Source: Flavobacteriia bacterium (GTDB lineage: Bacteria > Bacteroidota > Bacteroidia > Flavobacteriales > Flavobacteriaceae). Taken from it: DNA of 14,177 bases. The position numbers and the translations under genes are program-made. Shown here one piece after another: positions 6,936-14,161 of the stretch (positions within the stretch are counted from its first letter, which is position 1; each line of letters begins with the position of its first letter). The notes under the pieces are model-generated. The model saw nothing but the letters and a program-made list of their open reading frames with translations. It was not told the origin of the DNA and ran no database searches. The DNA lies in contig JAHBAN010000064.1 of the NCBI GenBank assembly GCA_018500075.1, forward strand, positions 1-14,177. The letters run 5' to 3'.

Positions 6936-8564
6936 ATGAAAAAACAAGATTTGCCCTCACTTAAGCTATTGGACTGCACGCTGCGCGACGGCGGTTATTA
7001 TAACAATTGGGATTTTTCGCTAGAAGAGGCCCAGGATTATATCGACAATCTGGCACGCGGTGGTGTCGATATTATCGAAATCGGATTTCGGTTCACGCCC
7101 AAGGCCGAGTTCTTGGGGCCTTTCGCCTATACACGTGAGTCATTGCTCAAAAAGCTGCATCTGCCCGAGGGCGTTCAATTCGCGGTCATGATCAATGCCT
7201 CCGATTACCTGTCCGCGACTTGGGAGCAAGATCTGAAGGCTGCTTTTGTGCGCGAGAAAGACAGCGCAATCAGCCTCGTGCGCATCGCTGCGCATATTGG
7301 TCAGGTCGCCGAATGCGATAAATTGGTCGAATGGCTCAAGGCCGCGGGCTATGATGTCGGGCTTAATGTCATGCAGATCAGTCAGGCAGATAATACGCGG
7401 ATCACAGCTTTGGTGGAGGACATAGAGGCACGTTTCAAACCCTTTGAGGCGCTCTATTTTGCAGACAGCCTCGGCAACCTGACACCAACAGATGTCACGC
7501 GCATCGTAAAGCTCTTCCGCGCGGCCTCCTCAAAGCCAATCGGGTTTCATGGCCATGACAACATTGGCCTCGGGGTCGCCAATTCTCTGGCCGCGATCGA
7601 GGCCGGGGCCACATGGGTCGATGCGACCGTGACAGGAATGGGGCGTGGAGCGGGCAACACCCAAACCGAATATCTGTCTCTGGAGCTGACCCACAAAGGA
7701 CTACGCGCCTTCAATCTGCTCGATATACAGCGCGCCGCCACAGGCTGGCTGTCTCAGATGAAAAAGACGTGCCAGTGGGGGACCAATATTTTTTATTATG
7801 AGGCGGGCTTGCGTGCGCTTCATCCCAGCTATGTGCAACAAATGTTGTCCTCCAACCGCTATGAAGCCCTCGATATTCTGGTGATGATTGCCGCTCTGAG
7901 CGGAGGTGAAATGCCAACATCCTATCGGGCCGCGAATATTGATCGGGCACTTGCCGCACTGATGGCTGCGCCGGAGGGGCGTGACACTGTGGCTGACCGT
8001 TGGAAAGGCCGCCCCGTCATCTTGGTCGCTGGCGGTCCGCAGGGCGGGCGCCATTGGGATGCAATCGTTACATATGCAAAGGCGCGCAAGGCCATCATAC
8101 TGGCCCTCAATCATATCAAAGGCAGAAGCCCGACTGATTTTGATGGTGTCGTCTGCATTCACCCCGCGCGCATGATGGCGCTGCTCAGTGATCGGGCATG
8201 GAGTGATTTACCATTGTATACCGCCCGTGACACATTGCCAAAAAGCGTTTGTGCCAAATTGGAAGCTCACGCGTCCATCACAGATTATGGCGTCTGCGTG
8301 TCGGATAACCACGGTTTTGAGGCCCGTTCAACAGGGTGCACGATCCCGACGCCAGAGGCGCTGTCATATGCTTGGGCGCTGGCAGAAGCCGCGGGGGCCT
8401 GCGAACTGATGTTTGCGGGGTTCGATGGCTATGACGGTCAATCAAACGCTTTTCGCCAGACCGATGCGCTGATCGACACGCTCAGAAAGCAAAGCAAGCT
8501 GCCGGTGGCAAGCCTGACGGCCAGCCACTACAGCGTGCCCCACATCGCCCTTTATTCGGAGTAA
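6936..8564 (+). CDS. DRE-TIM metallolyase/aldolase fused to a second (DUF115/MptE-like?) domain
   Basis: A 542-residue two-domain protein. Residues 9-300 form a DRE-TIM (HMGL-like) barrel: KLLDCTLRDGGYYNNW at 10-25 supplies the D-x-T-L-R-D-G-G signature (metal ligand Asp13, catalytic Arg17), and FHGHDNIGLGVANS at 204-217 supplies the HxH metal pair. The closest known chemistry is 4-hydroxy-2-oxovalerate aldolase (DmpG/MhpE), which makes or breaks a bond between pyruvate enolate and an aldehyde. Residues about 358-535 are a separate alpha/beta domain: RPVILVAGGP at 359-367, then an ILALNHI strand, then AYALA-like helices ending in ELMFAGFDGYDG at 490-501. This resembles the MptE/DUF115 Rossmann-like domain found in some surface-glycan proteins. 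It is first in an operon with the CMP-sugar synthetase and HAD genes (3-base gap, then ATGA overlap). The ribosome site is weak, but the position of the catalytic motif at residue 13 fixes the start. The substrate is unknown; a 2-keto-3-deoxy sugar acid product is inferred from the neighbours. Confidence 0.75.
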   Translation: MKKQDLPSLKLLDCTLRDGGYYNNWDFSLEEAQDYIDNLARGGVDIIEIGFRFTPKAEFLGPFAYTRESLLKKLHLPEGVQFAVMINASDYLSATWEQDLKAAFVREKDSAISLVRIAAHIGQVAECDKLVEWLKAAGYDVGLNVMQISQADNTRITALVEDIEARFKPFEALYFADSLGNLTPTDVTRIVKLFRAASSKPIGFHGHDNIGLGVANSLAAIEAGATWVDATVTGMGRGAGNTQTEYLSLELTHKGLRAFNLLDIQRAATGWLSQMKKTCQWGTNIFYYEAGLRALHPSYVQQMLSSNRYEALDILVMIAALSGGEMPTSYRAANIDRALAALMAAPEGRDTVADRWKGRPVILVAGGPQGGRHWDAIVTYAKARKAIILALNHIKGRSPTDFDGVVCIHPARMMALLSDRAWSDLPLYTARDTLPKSVCAKLEAHASITDYGVCVSDNHGFEARSTGCTIPTPEALSYAWALAEAAGACELMFAGFDGYDGQSNAFRQTDALIDTLRKQSKLPVASLTASHYSVPHIALYSE

Positions 8565-8567
8565 ATC

Positions 8568-9296
8568 ATGACAGATTACGCTGTAGTCATTCCTGCGCGT
8601 CTCGGGTCGAGCCGGCTTGCGCGCAAGCCGTTGCTCGAGATAGGGGGCAAGCCGATGATCATTCACACTTGGGAAAGAGGGATCGAGGCCGCTCCTGCTG
8701 AGCGGGTCTATGTGGCGACGGATAGCCAAGAGATATTTGATGTCTGCGCCCAATACGGCGCGCAAGCTGTGATGACCGATGTTGCGTGCCTAACCGGCAC
8801 TGACCGGATCGCAAGTTTGACACAGACCCTGCCCCGTGACGTTTATATCAACCTTCAGGGCGATGAACCGATGATGCCCTCTGCCAACATCCGAAAAATC
8901 ATCGAGGCCTCGCTTGCAGCCCCGGATAAAATTATCAACGGGTGGGCCTTCATAACGGAGGAGGATGAATTTCGGTCACGCACGATTCCGAAAGTGGTGA
9001 TCCGGGAAGATGGGCAGCTTATGTATATGAGCCGTGCCAGCATTCCGGGGACGAAATCAGACGAGTTTATCTTCTCACGCAAACAGATCTGCGTTTATGG
9101 GTTCCCGCGCGCCGCTCTCCAGGCATTTGCAGCCCGCACAGAAAAAACCGCCCATGAAGAAGCGGAGGATATCGAAATCCTCCGTTTCGTTGAAATGGGG
9201 TGGGATGTGACGATGATCGAATTGTCGGGGGCATCAATTGCCGTTGATACGCCCGATGATTTGGAGCGCGTGCGCGCAAAGATGCTCAAGCCATGA
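8568..9296 (+). CDS. kdsB: KdsB-family CMP-ulosonic acid synthetase (CMP-KDO synthetase-like)
   Basis: A cytidylyltransferase of 242 residues, close to the roughly 248 of KdsB, that activates a 2-keto sugar acid with CTP to give a CMP-sugar. Visible motifs are VIPARLGSSRLARKPL at 7-22 (nucleotide-binding loop), YVATDS at 48-53, LTGTDRIA at 75-82, INLQGDEPMM at 94-103 (metal-binding region), YMSRASIPG, and a C-terminal AVDTPDDLERV matching the KdsB GVDTPEDLE signature. It has a good ribosome site (GGAG ending about six bases before ATG) and sits three bases after the aldolase. Housekeeping lipid A-core kdsB is normally elsewhere, so this is more likely a capsule-dedicated paralogue in the manner of kpsU. 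It could act on KDO or on a related ulosonic acid made by the upstream aldolase; the sequence does not decide which. Confidence 0.82.
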   Translation: MTDYAVVIPARLGSSRLARKPLLEIGGKPMIIHTWERGIEAAPAERVYVATDSQEIFDVCAQYGAQAVMTDVACLTGTDRIASLTQTLPRDVYINLQGDEPMMPSANIRKIIEASLAAPDKIINGWAFITEEDEFRSRTIPKVVIREDGQLMYMSRASIPGTKSDEFIFSRKQICVYGFPRAALQAFAARTEKTAHEEAEDIEILRFVEMGWDVTMIELSGASIAVDTPDDLERVRAKMLKP

Positions 9297-9961
9297 CCGT
9301 CCCGCAGGCTGTTATTTTTGACTGTGATGGGGTGATCTTGCAGTCAAACCGTCTGAAAAGCGACGCATTCGGGCGTGTTCTGGAAGGCTATGATCCAGCG
9401 CAGGTTACCGAATTTCTGGCATGGCATCGCGCCACGGGCGGCGTCTCGCGCTTTCACAAGTTTGCACGGTTCTTTCGCGATGTCCGGCGCGCGCCCGATT
9501 GGGAGGCGCTTACAGAACAGGCCTGCACGGAGTTTGGAACCCTGGTGTTTGAGGGGCTGAAAACTTGCACAACTGTGCCGGGTTTTGAAGCCTTGGTGAA
9601 AACCTTGCGCTCAAATTCTGTTGCGCTGGCGGTCAATACCGGCGGCGCCGAAGAGGAGGTCCGTCAGGTCTTTGAGGCGCGCGGGCTTGCAAAAGATTTT
9701 GACTATATTTTCGGCTCGCCAGCCACAAAAGAGCACAACATGGAAAAGTTGCGCGCCTTGGGTCTGGCCATGCCGGGGGCTGTTTATTTTGGCGATTCAA
9801 AGCTCGATTTCGATCTCGCAAGGACATTTGATCTGCGCTTTATTTATGTCGCATATGAAAGTGAATGGCCCGAAGGTGCAAAGACAGTCAAGGCAGCAGG
9901 GGCGCGTGTGATACAGGACTTTGGAGAGCTTGCGCCTCAAGGCTATTCCTTGCTCGGCTGA
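9293..9961 (+). CDS. HAD-superfamily phosphatase (Gph/PGM-like)
   Basis: A 222-residue haloacid-dehalogenase-type hydrolase with an inserted helical cap (about residues 17-95). The catalytic motifs are all present: FDCDGVIL with nucleophile Asp10 and general acid Asp12; AVNTGG with Thr116 (motif II); Lys146 in SPATKEHN (motif III); and FGDSKLDFDLA at 166-176 (motif IV acids). It is therefore predicted to be active as a phosphatase or, less likely, a phosphomutase. It overlaps the kdsB-like gene by ATGA, so the two are translationally coupled. In context it may remove phosphate from a ulosonic acid phosphate before CMP transfer, the job KdsC does in the KDO pathway. It is of the capped Gph-like class rather than the short KdsC class. 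The substrate is inferred. Confidence 0.78.
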   Translation: MTVPQAVIFDCDGVILQSNRLKSDAFGRVLEGYDPAQVTEFLAWHRATGGVSRFHKFARFFRDVRRAPDWEALTEQACTEFGTLVFEGLKTCTTVPGFEALVKTLRSNSVALAVNTGGAEEEVRQVFEARGLAKDFDYIFGSPATKEHNMEKLRALGLAMPGAVYFGDSKLDFDLARTFDLRFIYVAYESEWPEGAKTVKAAGARVIQDFGELAPQGYSLLG

Positions 9962-10024
9962 TCAATAGCCCCAGCCTGTCATGAGTATCACTCTTGGCCC
10001 AAACCGGCCCGCGACAATAGCTAT

Positions 10025-10045
10025 GCGCCATAGCCCGCTTGGCGC
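10025..10045. terminator. possible hairpin terminator between the HAD gene and tRNA-Arg
   Basis: GCGCCA (10025-10030) and TGGCGC (10040-10045) form a perfect 6-bp stem with a 9-nt loop in the gap between the convergent HAD gene and the tRNA. No clear T-run follows in either direction. An additional AGCCCCA (9967-9973) / TGGGGCT (10054-10060) pair encloses the region. Because two transcription units converge here, a bidirectional end is plausible but unproven. Confidence 0.35.
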
Positions 10046-10077
10046 TAGGTCTTTGGGGCTGTTACGATTTGGGGAAA

Positions 10078-10154
10078 TGGCGGACCGAGGAGGATTCGAA
10101 CCCCCGACCCCCTGATTCGTAGTCAGGTACTCTATCCAGCTGAGCTATCGGTCC
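10078..10154 (-). tRNA. tRNA-Arg (anticodon ACG)
   Basis: On the minus strand the 77 bases fold as a standard tRNA. The acceptor arm is GGACCGA paired with TCGGTCC, followed by discriminator G and an encoded CCA (10078-10080). The D-arm region is TAGCTCAGCTGGATAGAG; the anticodon stem CCTGA/TCAGG holds loop CTACGAA, giving anticodon ACG. The T arm has GGTTCGAATCC. ACG decodes CGU/CGC/CGA after A-to-I editing by TadA. The gene marks the border between the polysaccharide genes and the chromosomal genes to the right; no second copy of its 3' end is seen in the window. Confidence 0.96.
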
Positions 10155-10165
10155 GTCGGAGGCAG

Positions 10166-10194
10166 GGATTAAGGCCTGCGCGCGCGCTTTGCAA
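10166..10194 (-). promoter_or_regulatory. candidate promoter of tRNA-Arg
   Basis: On the minus strand TTGCAA (10189-10194) lies 17 bases from TAATCC (10166-10171), and the -10 box ends 11 bases before the mature tRNA 5' end. Transcription would begin about four bases upstream of the tRNA. The spacing is ideal; the -10 is only a moderate match to TATAAT. The same bases (10185-10204) read on the plus strand as CGCTT-TGC-AAGCG followed by TTTTT, a small terminator-like hairpin that may be coincidental. Confidence 0.45.
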
Positions 10195-10256
10195 GCGGGT
10201 TTTTGGAATAGTTTTGAACAAGCTGTCGTTTGTGGCGGGGTAAGCCGCCAAACGCC

Positions 10257-11633
10257 TTATGTTTCGGGGCAAAGACGGATCAAAAAACTTGTGCCGTCTT
10301 GATCTGAGCGTTCAAGGATCAGCTCTGCGCCATGGCCGCGCACAAGCTCTGCGGCGATGGCCAGCCCAAGGCCCGAGCCGCCTTTGCGCGCGCCGCCATG
10401 GAAGGCTTCAAACAGATGTTTGCGTGCCTTCTCGGGCAGGCCCGGTCCCGTATCGCTGACGCGGATCTCGACCAGCCCGTCGGTGGTGTTGGCGCTGACG
10501 CGCACTTCGCCGCTTTGCTGCGCAGTTTCAAGCGCCTGCCGGGCATTGCGCACAAGGTTGCTGAGAACGCGGTAAATCTGCTCGCTGTCAACTGTGACAG
10601 TCAAGGCGCGCGGGAGCGCATTGACAAAGCGGATCTCCTTGCCGCTGCCGGTGAGCTGCTCGGCCTCAAAGACCTCATCCACAATGTCGCTCAGAGTGAC
10701 TTTGGCGAGCCGCGGCGCAGGTTCTTCGGCCTTGCCAAAGGCCAGCGTGGTTTCACACAGGTTGACCGCACGGCTGATCGAGCCGACAAGTTTAGGCGCC
10801 ATGCGTTTCACTGTCGGATCTTCGCTCATCTCGATACGGTCGGTGAAGAGCTGTGCTGAGGTGAGGATGTTGCGCAGATCATGGCTGATTTTTGCAACAG
10901 CAGAGCCAAGCTGGGCGAGGCGTTCTTTTTGCTTGAGCGCACTGGTGAGCTGGGTTTCCAGCTTTTGCAGCGCTTCTTCGGCCTCACGCAATTCGGAGAC
11001 GCTGGCAGAGGGCTTGATGATACGATGGGCGTCTTCGGGATTGTCGGCATAGGCCCGTATGTCTCCCACAACGCGTTTGATCGGCCGCACAAGCAGCAGC
11101 CGCACCGCCAGAAAGAGCAGCAGCGCCGTAAAAACAGAAATCACCGCCGACAGAAGCAGGATGCGCAGACCGTATTCTATCATGGCGGTGCGCAGCGGTT
11201 TGGTTTCCATCGAGATTTCAATCAGCAAACCGGCCTCGCGCACGGGGTTGCCGATCACCCGGATCACACGGTCTTGCGGATCAAACAGGCGCCGGGTCGC
11301 ATCGCGGATGAGCACAAAAGCAGAGGCGTTGCGCAGATCATAGGTTGCATAGATCGGCTTTGGCATAGGCGACGACAGGATCAGCTGGCGCGCCTCGTTG
11401 CGCCGCAACACCACATTAAACACTTCGGCATTGCGCAAAAGCTCCTCCTCAAGATCGGCGTCAATCATATCATCCGCAAGCAGGGCCAATGAGGCGATTT
11501 GCCCGCGCTCAAGGCGGCTGAGCAAATAATCCTCGCGAAACCGTGCAATCGAGGGCACAAAAATCAGGATTTCAGCCAGCATCACGAAGATGACGGTCAA
11601 TACCAGAAAGCGCCCTGACAGGGAGTTGAGCAT
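10257..11633 (-). CDS. sensor histidine kinase, membrane-bound
   Basis: A 458-residue two-component sensor kinase with no response regulator beside it in this window. It has a first membrane helix at about 7-27, a periplasmic sensor region at about 30-155, a second helix at about 157-182, and a HAMP-like linker at about 183-245 (LVRPIKRVVGDI...). The dimerisation/phosphoacceptor box is KISHDLRNILTSAQL with His251. The ATPase domain has an N box NLVRNARQAL (359-368, Asn363), a G1 box SDTGPGLP (393-400) and a G2 box KGGSGLGLAIA (417-427), so it should be active. The H box with HDLRN belongs to the HPK4-like type. It lies 15 bases after the flavin reductase stop and is probably the last gene of a three-gene unit with it and the TVP38 gene. 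The signal sensed is unknown. Confidence 0.88.
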   Translation of the reverse strand: MLNSLSGRFLVLTVIFVMLAEILIFVPSIARFREDYLLSRLERGQIASLALLADDMIDADLEEELLRNAEVFNVVLRRNEARQLILSSPMPKPIYATYDLRNASAFVLIRDATRRLFDPQDRVIRVIGNPVREAGLLIEISMETKPLRTAMIEYGLRILLLSAVISVFTALLLFLAVRLLLVRPIKRVVGDIRAYADNPEDAHRIIKPSASVSELREAEEALQKLETQLTSALKQKERLAQLGSAVAKISHDLRNILTSAQLFTDRIEMSEDPTVKRMAPKLVGSISRAVNLCETTLAFGKAEEPAPRLAKVTLSDIVDEVFEAEQLTGSGKEIRFVNALPRALTVTVDSEQIYRVLSNLVRNARQALETAQQSGEVRVSANTTDGLVEIRVSDTGPGLPEKARKHLFEAFHGGARKGGSGLGLAIAAELVRGHGAELILERSDQDGTSFLIRLCPET

Positions 11634-11648
11634 AAGCTGTGAAACCTC

Positions 11649-13040
11649 TTACGGCAGGAAACGCTGAACTGCGCCCACCACTCGTTTCACCATGTTACTC
11701 TCAAAGAGGCGCGGAGAGAAATAGGCGCCTGCGATGCGCTTGTTGATTTCTGCGATGGTGGGGTAGGGCGCGACCATAGCTGCGATCTGGCTCATCTTCA
11801 TGTTATTGGCGAGGGCAAGCGCCCAGGTGCAGATCAGCTCGCCGGCTTGATGGCCCACAATGGTCGCGCCGACAGGGCGGCCCTTGACGACCATCACTTT
11901 GATAAAGCCCTCGGTTTTGCCCTCGGTGATGGCGCGGTCATTGCCGGCAAACTCAAAGCGCACGACCTCGAGCTTGCGGCCATGGGCTGCGCGCGCCTCG
12001 GCCTCTGTCAGGCCGGCTTGAGCCAGTTCCGGGGCTGTGTAGGTCGCTCGGGGAATATGACGCTCCTCGGCCTTTGCAGGAAGGCCAAACAGGGCCGAAC
12101 GGATCACCACGCCCGCGTGATAGCCCGCAACATGGGTGAATTGCAGCCCGCCCGCCACATCGCCAATCGCATAGACGCGCCGATTGCTGGTCTTCAGGTC
12201 TGCGCCCACTTTGATGCCGCCGCGCGTTGTTTTGATGCCCGCTGCCTCAAGGTTGAGCCTGTCTGTATTGGCCCTGCGCCCCACAGCAACAAGCAAATGC
12301 GTGCCCTTGAAAATGCGGCCATCTTGGGTCTCGATCTCGATCGCGCCGGCTGTGCCGCGTATTTCGGCGGCGAGGGCGTTTTCCGCAAGTGTGATGCCCT
12401 TGGCGCGCAAGCACTCAAGCACCACGCCGGCCGCCTCCGGATCATCCTTGCCCAAAGCTGTCGCACCTTCGATCACAGTCACCTCAGAGCCAAGGCGGCG
12501 GTGGGCCTGGGCCATTTCCAGCCCGATCGGCCCGCCGCCAATAATCAGAAGGTGAGCGGGGCGCTCGGCACGCTGGAAAAGGGTTTCATTGGTGTCATAG
12601 GGCACGCTCTCAAGCCCCGGAATCGGCGGCACAAGCGGGCTTGAACCGGTGGCAATCACGATCCGGCGCGCCTTGATTTCATAATCGCCCGCACTGACGA
12701 TCTCGGGCGAAACAAACTCTCCATAAGCCTCGATCACACGCACGCCAAGCGCTTCAAAGCGCTCCACAGAATCATGTGGCGCAATGCTGTCAATCACGGC
12801 TCTCACATGGTCCTGAGCCGCCAAATAGGTCTTGGCGGTCGGCTGGCCCTTGGCATGGGCTGCCTTGGCCTGAGACAAAAGCGCTTTTGACGGGACACAG
12901 CCATAATTGAGGCAATCACCGCCCATTTTATGGCCCTCCAGAAGCACAACACGCGCGCCCATCTGGGAGGCACCCGCCGCAACAGACAAGCCGCCCGAGC
13001 CGCCGCCAATGACCAAGAGATCTGTTTTGATATGTTTCAT
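11649..13040 (-). CDS. class I flavin disulfide reductase (mercuric reductase/LPD-like)
   Basis: A 463-residue FAD- and NAD(P)-binding pyridine nucleotide-disulfide oxidoreductase. The FAD motif is VIGGGSGGLSVAAGA at 10-24; the redox-active disulfide is CLNYGCVPSK with Cys43 and Cys48; ATGSSP is at 130-135, the NAD(P)-binding IIGGGPIGLE at 166-175, and the second FAD motif YAIGDVAG at 290-297. In the C-terminal interface domain the place of the lipoamide dehydrogenase HxHPTxxE acid-base His is taken by Tyr426 in PYPTIAE, as in MerA-type enzymes. There is no N-terminal HMA domain and no C-terminal Cys pair, so it is not a classical mercuric reductase. The physiological disulfide substrate is unknown. 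AGGA about seven bases before the ATG is a fair ribosome site. It sits between the TVP38 and kinase genes, 36 bases after the former; a GCCTC/GAGGC hairpin (13062-13076) spans that gap. Confidence 0.88.
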   Translation of the reverse strand: MKHIKTDLLVIGGGSGGLSVAAGASQMGARVVLLEGHKMGGDCLNYGCVPSKALLSQAKAAHAKGQPTAKTYLAAQDHVRAVIDSIAPHDSVERFEALGVRVIEAYGEFVSPEIVSAGDYEIKARRIVIATGSSPLVPPIPGLESVPYDTNETLFQRAERPAHLLIIGGGPIGLEMAQAHRRLGSEVTVIEGATALGKDDPEAAGVVLECLRAKGITLAENALAAEIRGTAGAIEIETQDGRIFKGTHLLVAVGRRANTDRLNLEAAGIKTTRGGIKVGADLKTSNRRVYAIGDVAGGLQFTHVAGYHAGVVIRSALFGLPAKAEERHIPRATYTAPELAQAGLTEAEARAAHGRKLEVVRFEFAGNDRAITEGKTEGFIKVMVVKGRPVGATIVGHQAGELICTWALALANNMKMSQIAAMVAPYPTIAEINKRIAGAYFSPRLFESNMVKRVVGAVQRFLP

Positions 13041-13076
13041 GACGGGGTCCTAATGAAGGGGGCCTCAAAGCGAGGC

Positions 13077-13817
13077 TTAAAGAGTTTTGCCGCGCCCCAA
13101 CATCTTGAGCACGATAGGAAGGGCGGCAAGAGCGGCGAGGCCGAGCAGTGGCAAAAGAACATGAGGCTCGAAAATAATGCCAAGATCGGGGCTTTCGCCG
13201 CGCGCGAAAACCTCGCCTAGCCCTGCACCGACCGAGGTATAGACCACGGCGCCGGGGATGATCCCGAAAAAGGTGCTGATGACAAAGCGCCTGAGCGGAA
13301 CATCAAGAAAGGCGGGCAGCAGATTGGCCACAAAAAAGGGCACCGCAGGCACGAGACGGATCAAAAACAGCATCGACCACTGATTTTCAGTGATACCATC
13401 CTTGATCGCTTTGATCTTGCCGTCGCTCTCCTGAAGTTTGGCGCCCAACCGCGCCCCAAGCCCCCATCGTGCCGCCAGAAAGATCAGCGTCGCGCCAAGC
13501 GTTGCGCCCATGACGTTGAACAGCGCGCCGGGAAAGGTTGCGAAGAGGAAACCGCCCGTCAGGGTGGCGATGGTCGCGCCCGGCAGCGAAAAGCCGACAA
13601 TCACGACATAAGCCATAACAAAGCTGACAACGGTCAGGCCATAATAAGAATCGCGAAAGGCCAGCAGGGCCTCGCGATTTTCGCGCAGGGCGTCAAAGCT
13701 GAGAGAGTCCTTCAAGAAAACCGCGCCCAAGACCGCCGCCAGAGCAATGCCGCTCAAGGGCAGCAGCCGTGCGGCCAAGGCTGCCTTGCTCTCTGTGCCG
13801 TGGGATGGGTTTGTCAT
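13077..13817 (-). CDS. TVP38/TMEM64 (VTT/DedA-superfamily) membrane protein
   Basis: An inner-membrane protein of about 246 residues, counting from the ATG at 13815-13817. That start was chosen because AAGGCAGGA lies just upstream on the minus strand and the protein then begins MTNPSHGTESK. A GTG at 13889 would add 24 basic residues that do not look like a family N-terminus. The VTT domain signatures are clear: FSLPGATIATLTGGFLF with the FxPG-like re-entrant segment, MGATLGATLIFLAARWGLG, then RLVPAVPFFVANLLPAF and STFFGIIPGAVVYT. About five or six hydrophobic segments are present. Eukaryotic relatives act in lipid scrambling; the bacterial role is not established. It is the first gene of the unit with the flavin reductase and histidine kinase, a pairing (TVP38 next to a mercuric-reductase-like gene) that recurs in bacteria as I recall it. 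Confidence 0.86.
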   Translation of the reverse strand: MTNPSHGTESKAALAARLLPLSGIALAAVLGAVFLKDSLSFDALRENREALLAFRDSYYGLTVVSFVMAYVVIVGFSLPGATIATLTGGFLFATFPGALFNVMGATLGATLIFLAARWGLGARLGAKLQESDGKIKAIKDGITENQWSMLFLIRLVPAVPFFVANLLPAFLDVPLRRFVISTFFGIIPGAVVYTSVGAGLGEVFARGESPDLGIIFEPHVLLPLLGLAALAALPIVLKMLGRGKTL

Positions 13818-14161
13818 GGTCCTGCCTTCTGTTGAGCGCCTTGAACCGCCTGCCTGCCTCTTACGGTCTGCCGAGCGCTTGTCGCCCACAGCTTGCGCAG
13901 GCCCGGCGCAAAACCCAAGGGGCCTGAGCGCGCCCTCACGCGGCCTTGATCAGATAGGCTTGTTTTTGTGATTTCACAGAGGAGATTTCAGGATACTGTA
14001 ACAAAGTGAAGCGCTGGCCGCAGGTTTTTGTTGCAAAATCTGCCAAATCCTCACGCTACGGGTTTGACAGCCCCTAAAGCGCCCCCTATAGAGCGGGCTT
14101 CAAGTATTCACGAGGCATCCGAGCGACTCGCGCGCCTGCCTTATAAATCGGAGACGGAGCG
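13818..14161. promoter_or_regulatory. divergent intergenic region between the TVP38 gene and rpmH
   Basis: The 344-base gap holds the rpmH promoter and leader (see separate entry) and presumably the minus-strand promoter of the TVP38 unit, for which no convincing -35/-10 pair was found. A short palindrome TGTGATTTCACA (13967-13978) is present between the two starts. No RNA gene or further open frame with coding character is visible. Confidence 0.5.
14064..14092 (+). promoter_or_regulatory. sigma-70-type promoter of rpmH
   Basis: TTGACA (14064-14069) and TATAGA (14087-14092) are separated by exactly 17 bases. This is a perfect -35 and a five-of-six -10, as expected for a strongly expressed ribosomal protein gene under the housekeeping sigma factor. 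The start would be near 14099, giving a leader of about 60 bases before the rpmH ATG. Confidence 0.8.

Noticed and set aside
7701..8162. Minus-strand open frame of 153 codons inside the aldolase gene
   Set aside because: Antisense to a protein with clear DRE-TIM motifs; no ribosome site or family resemblance.
11847..12644. Long plus-strand open frame (265 codons) opposite the flavin reductase
   Set aside because: It lies wholly antisense to a gene with full FAD, disulfide and NAD motifs; the product has no recognisable motif. Long antisense frames are common in GC-rich genes.
13818..13889. Upstream GTG start at 13889 for the TVP38 protein
   Set aside because: It adds a basic, disordered stretch atypical of the family; the ATG at 13817 has a closer ribosome-site-like sequence.
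13967..13978. Palindrome TGTGATTTCACA as a CRP or FNR site
   Set aside because: The arms match CRP half-sites, but the spacer is two bases rather than six, and FNR needs TTGAT-N4-ATCAA. Kept only as a note in the intergenic entry.
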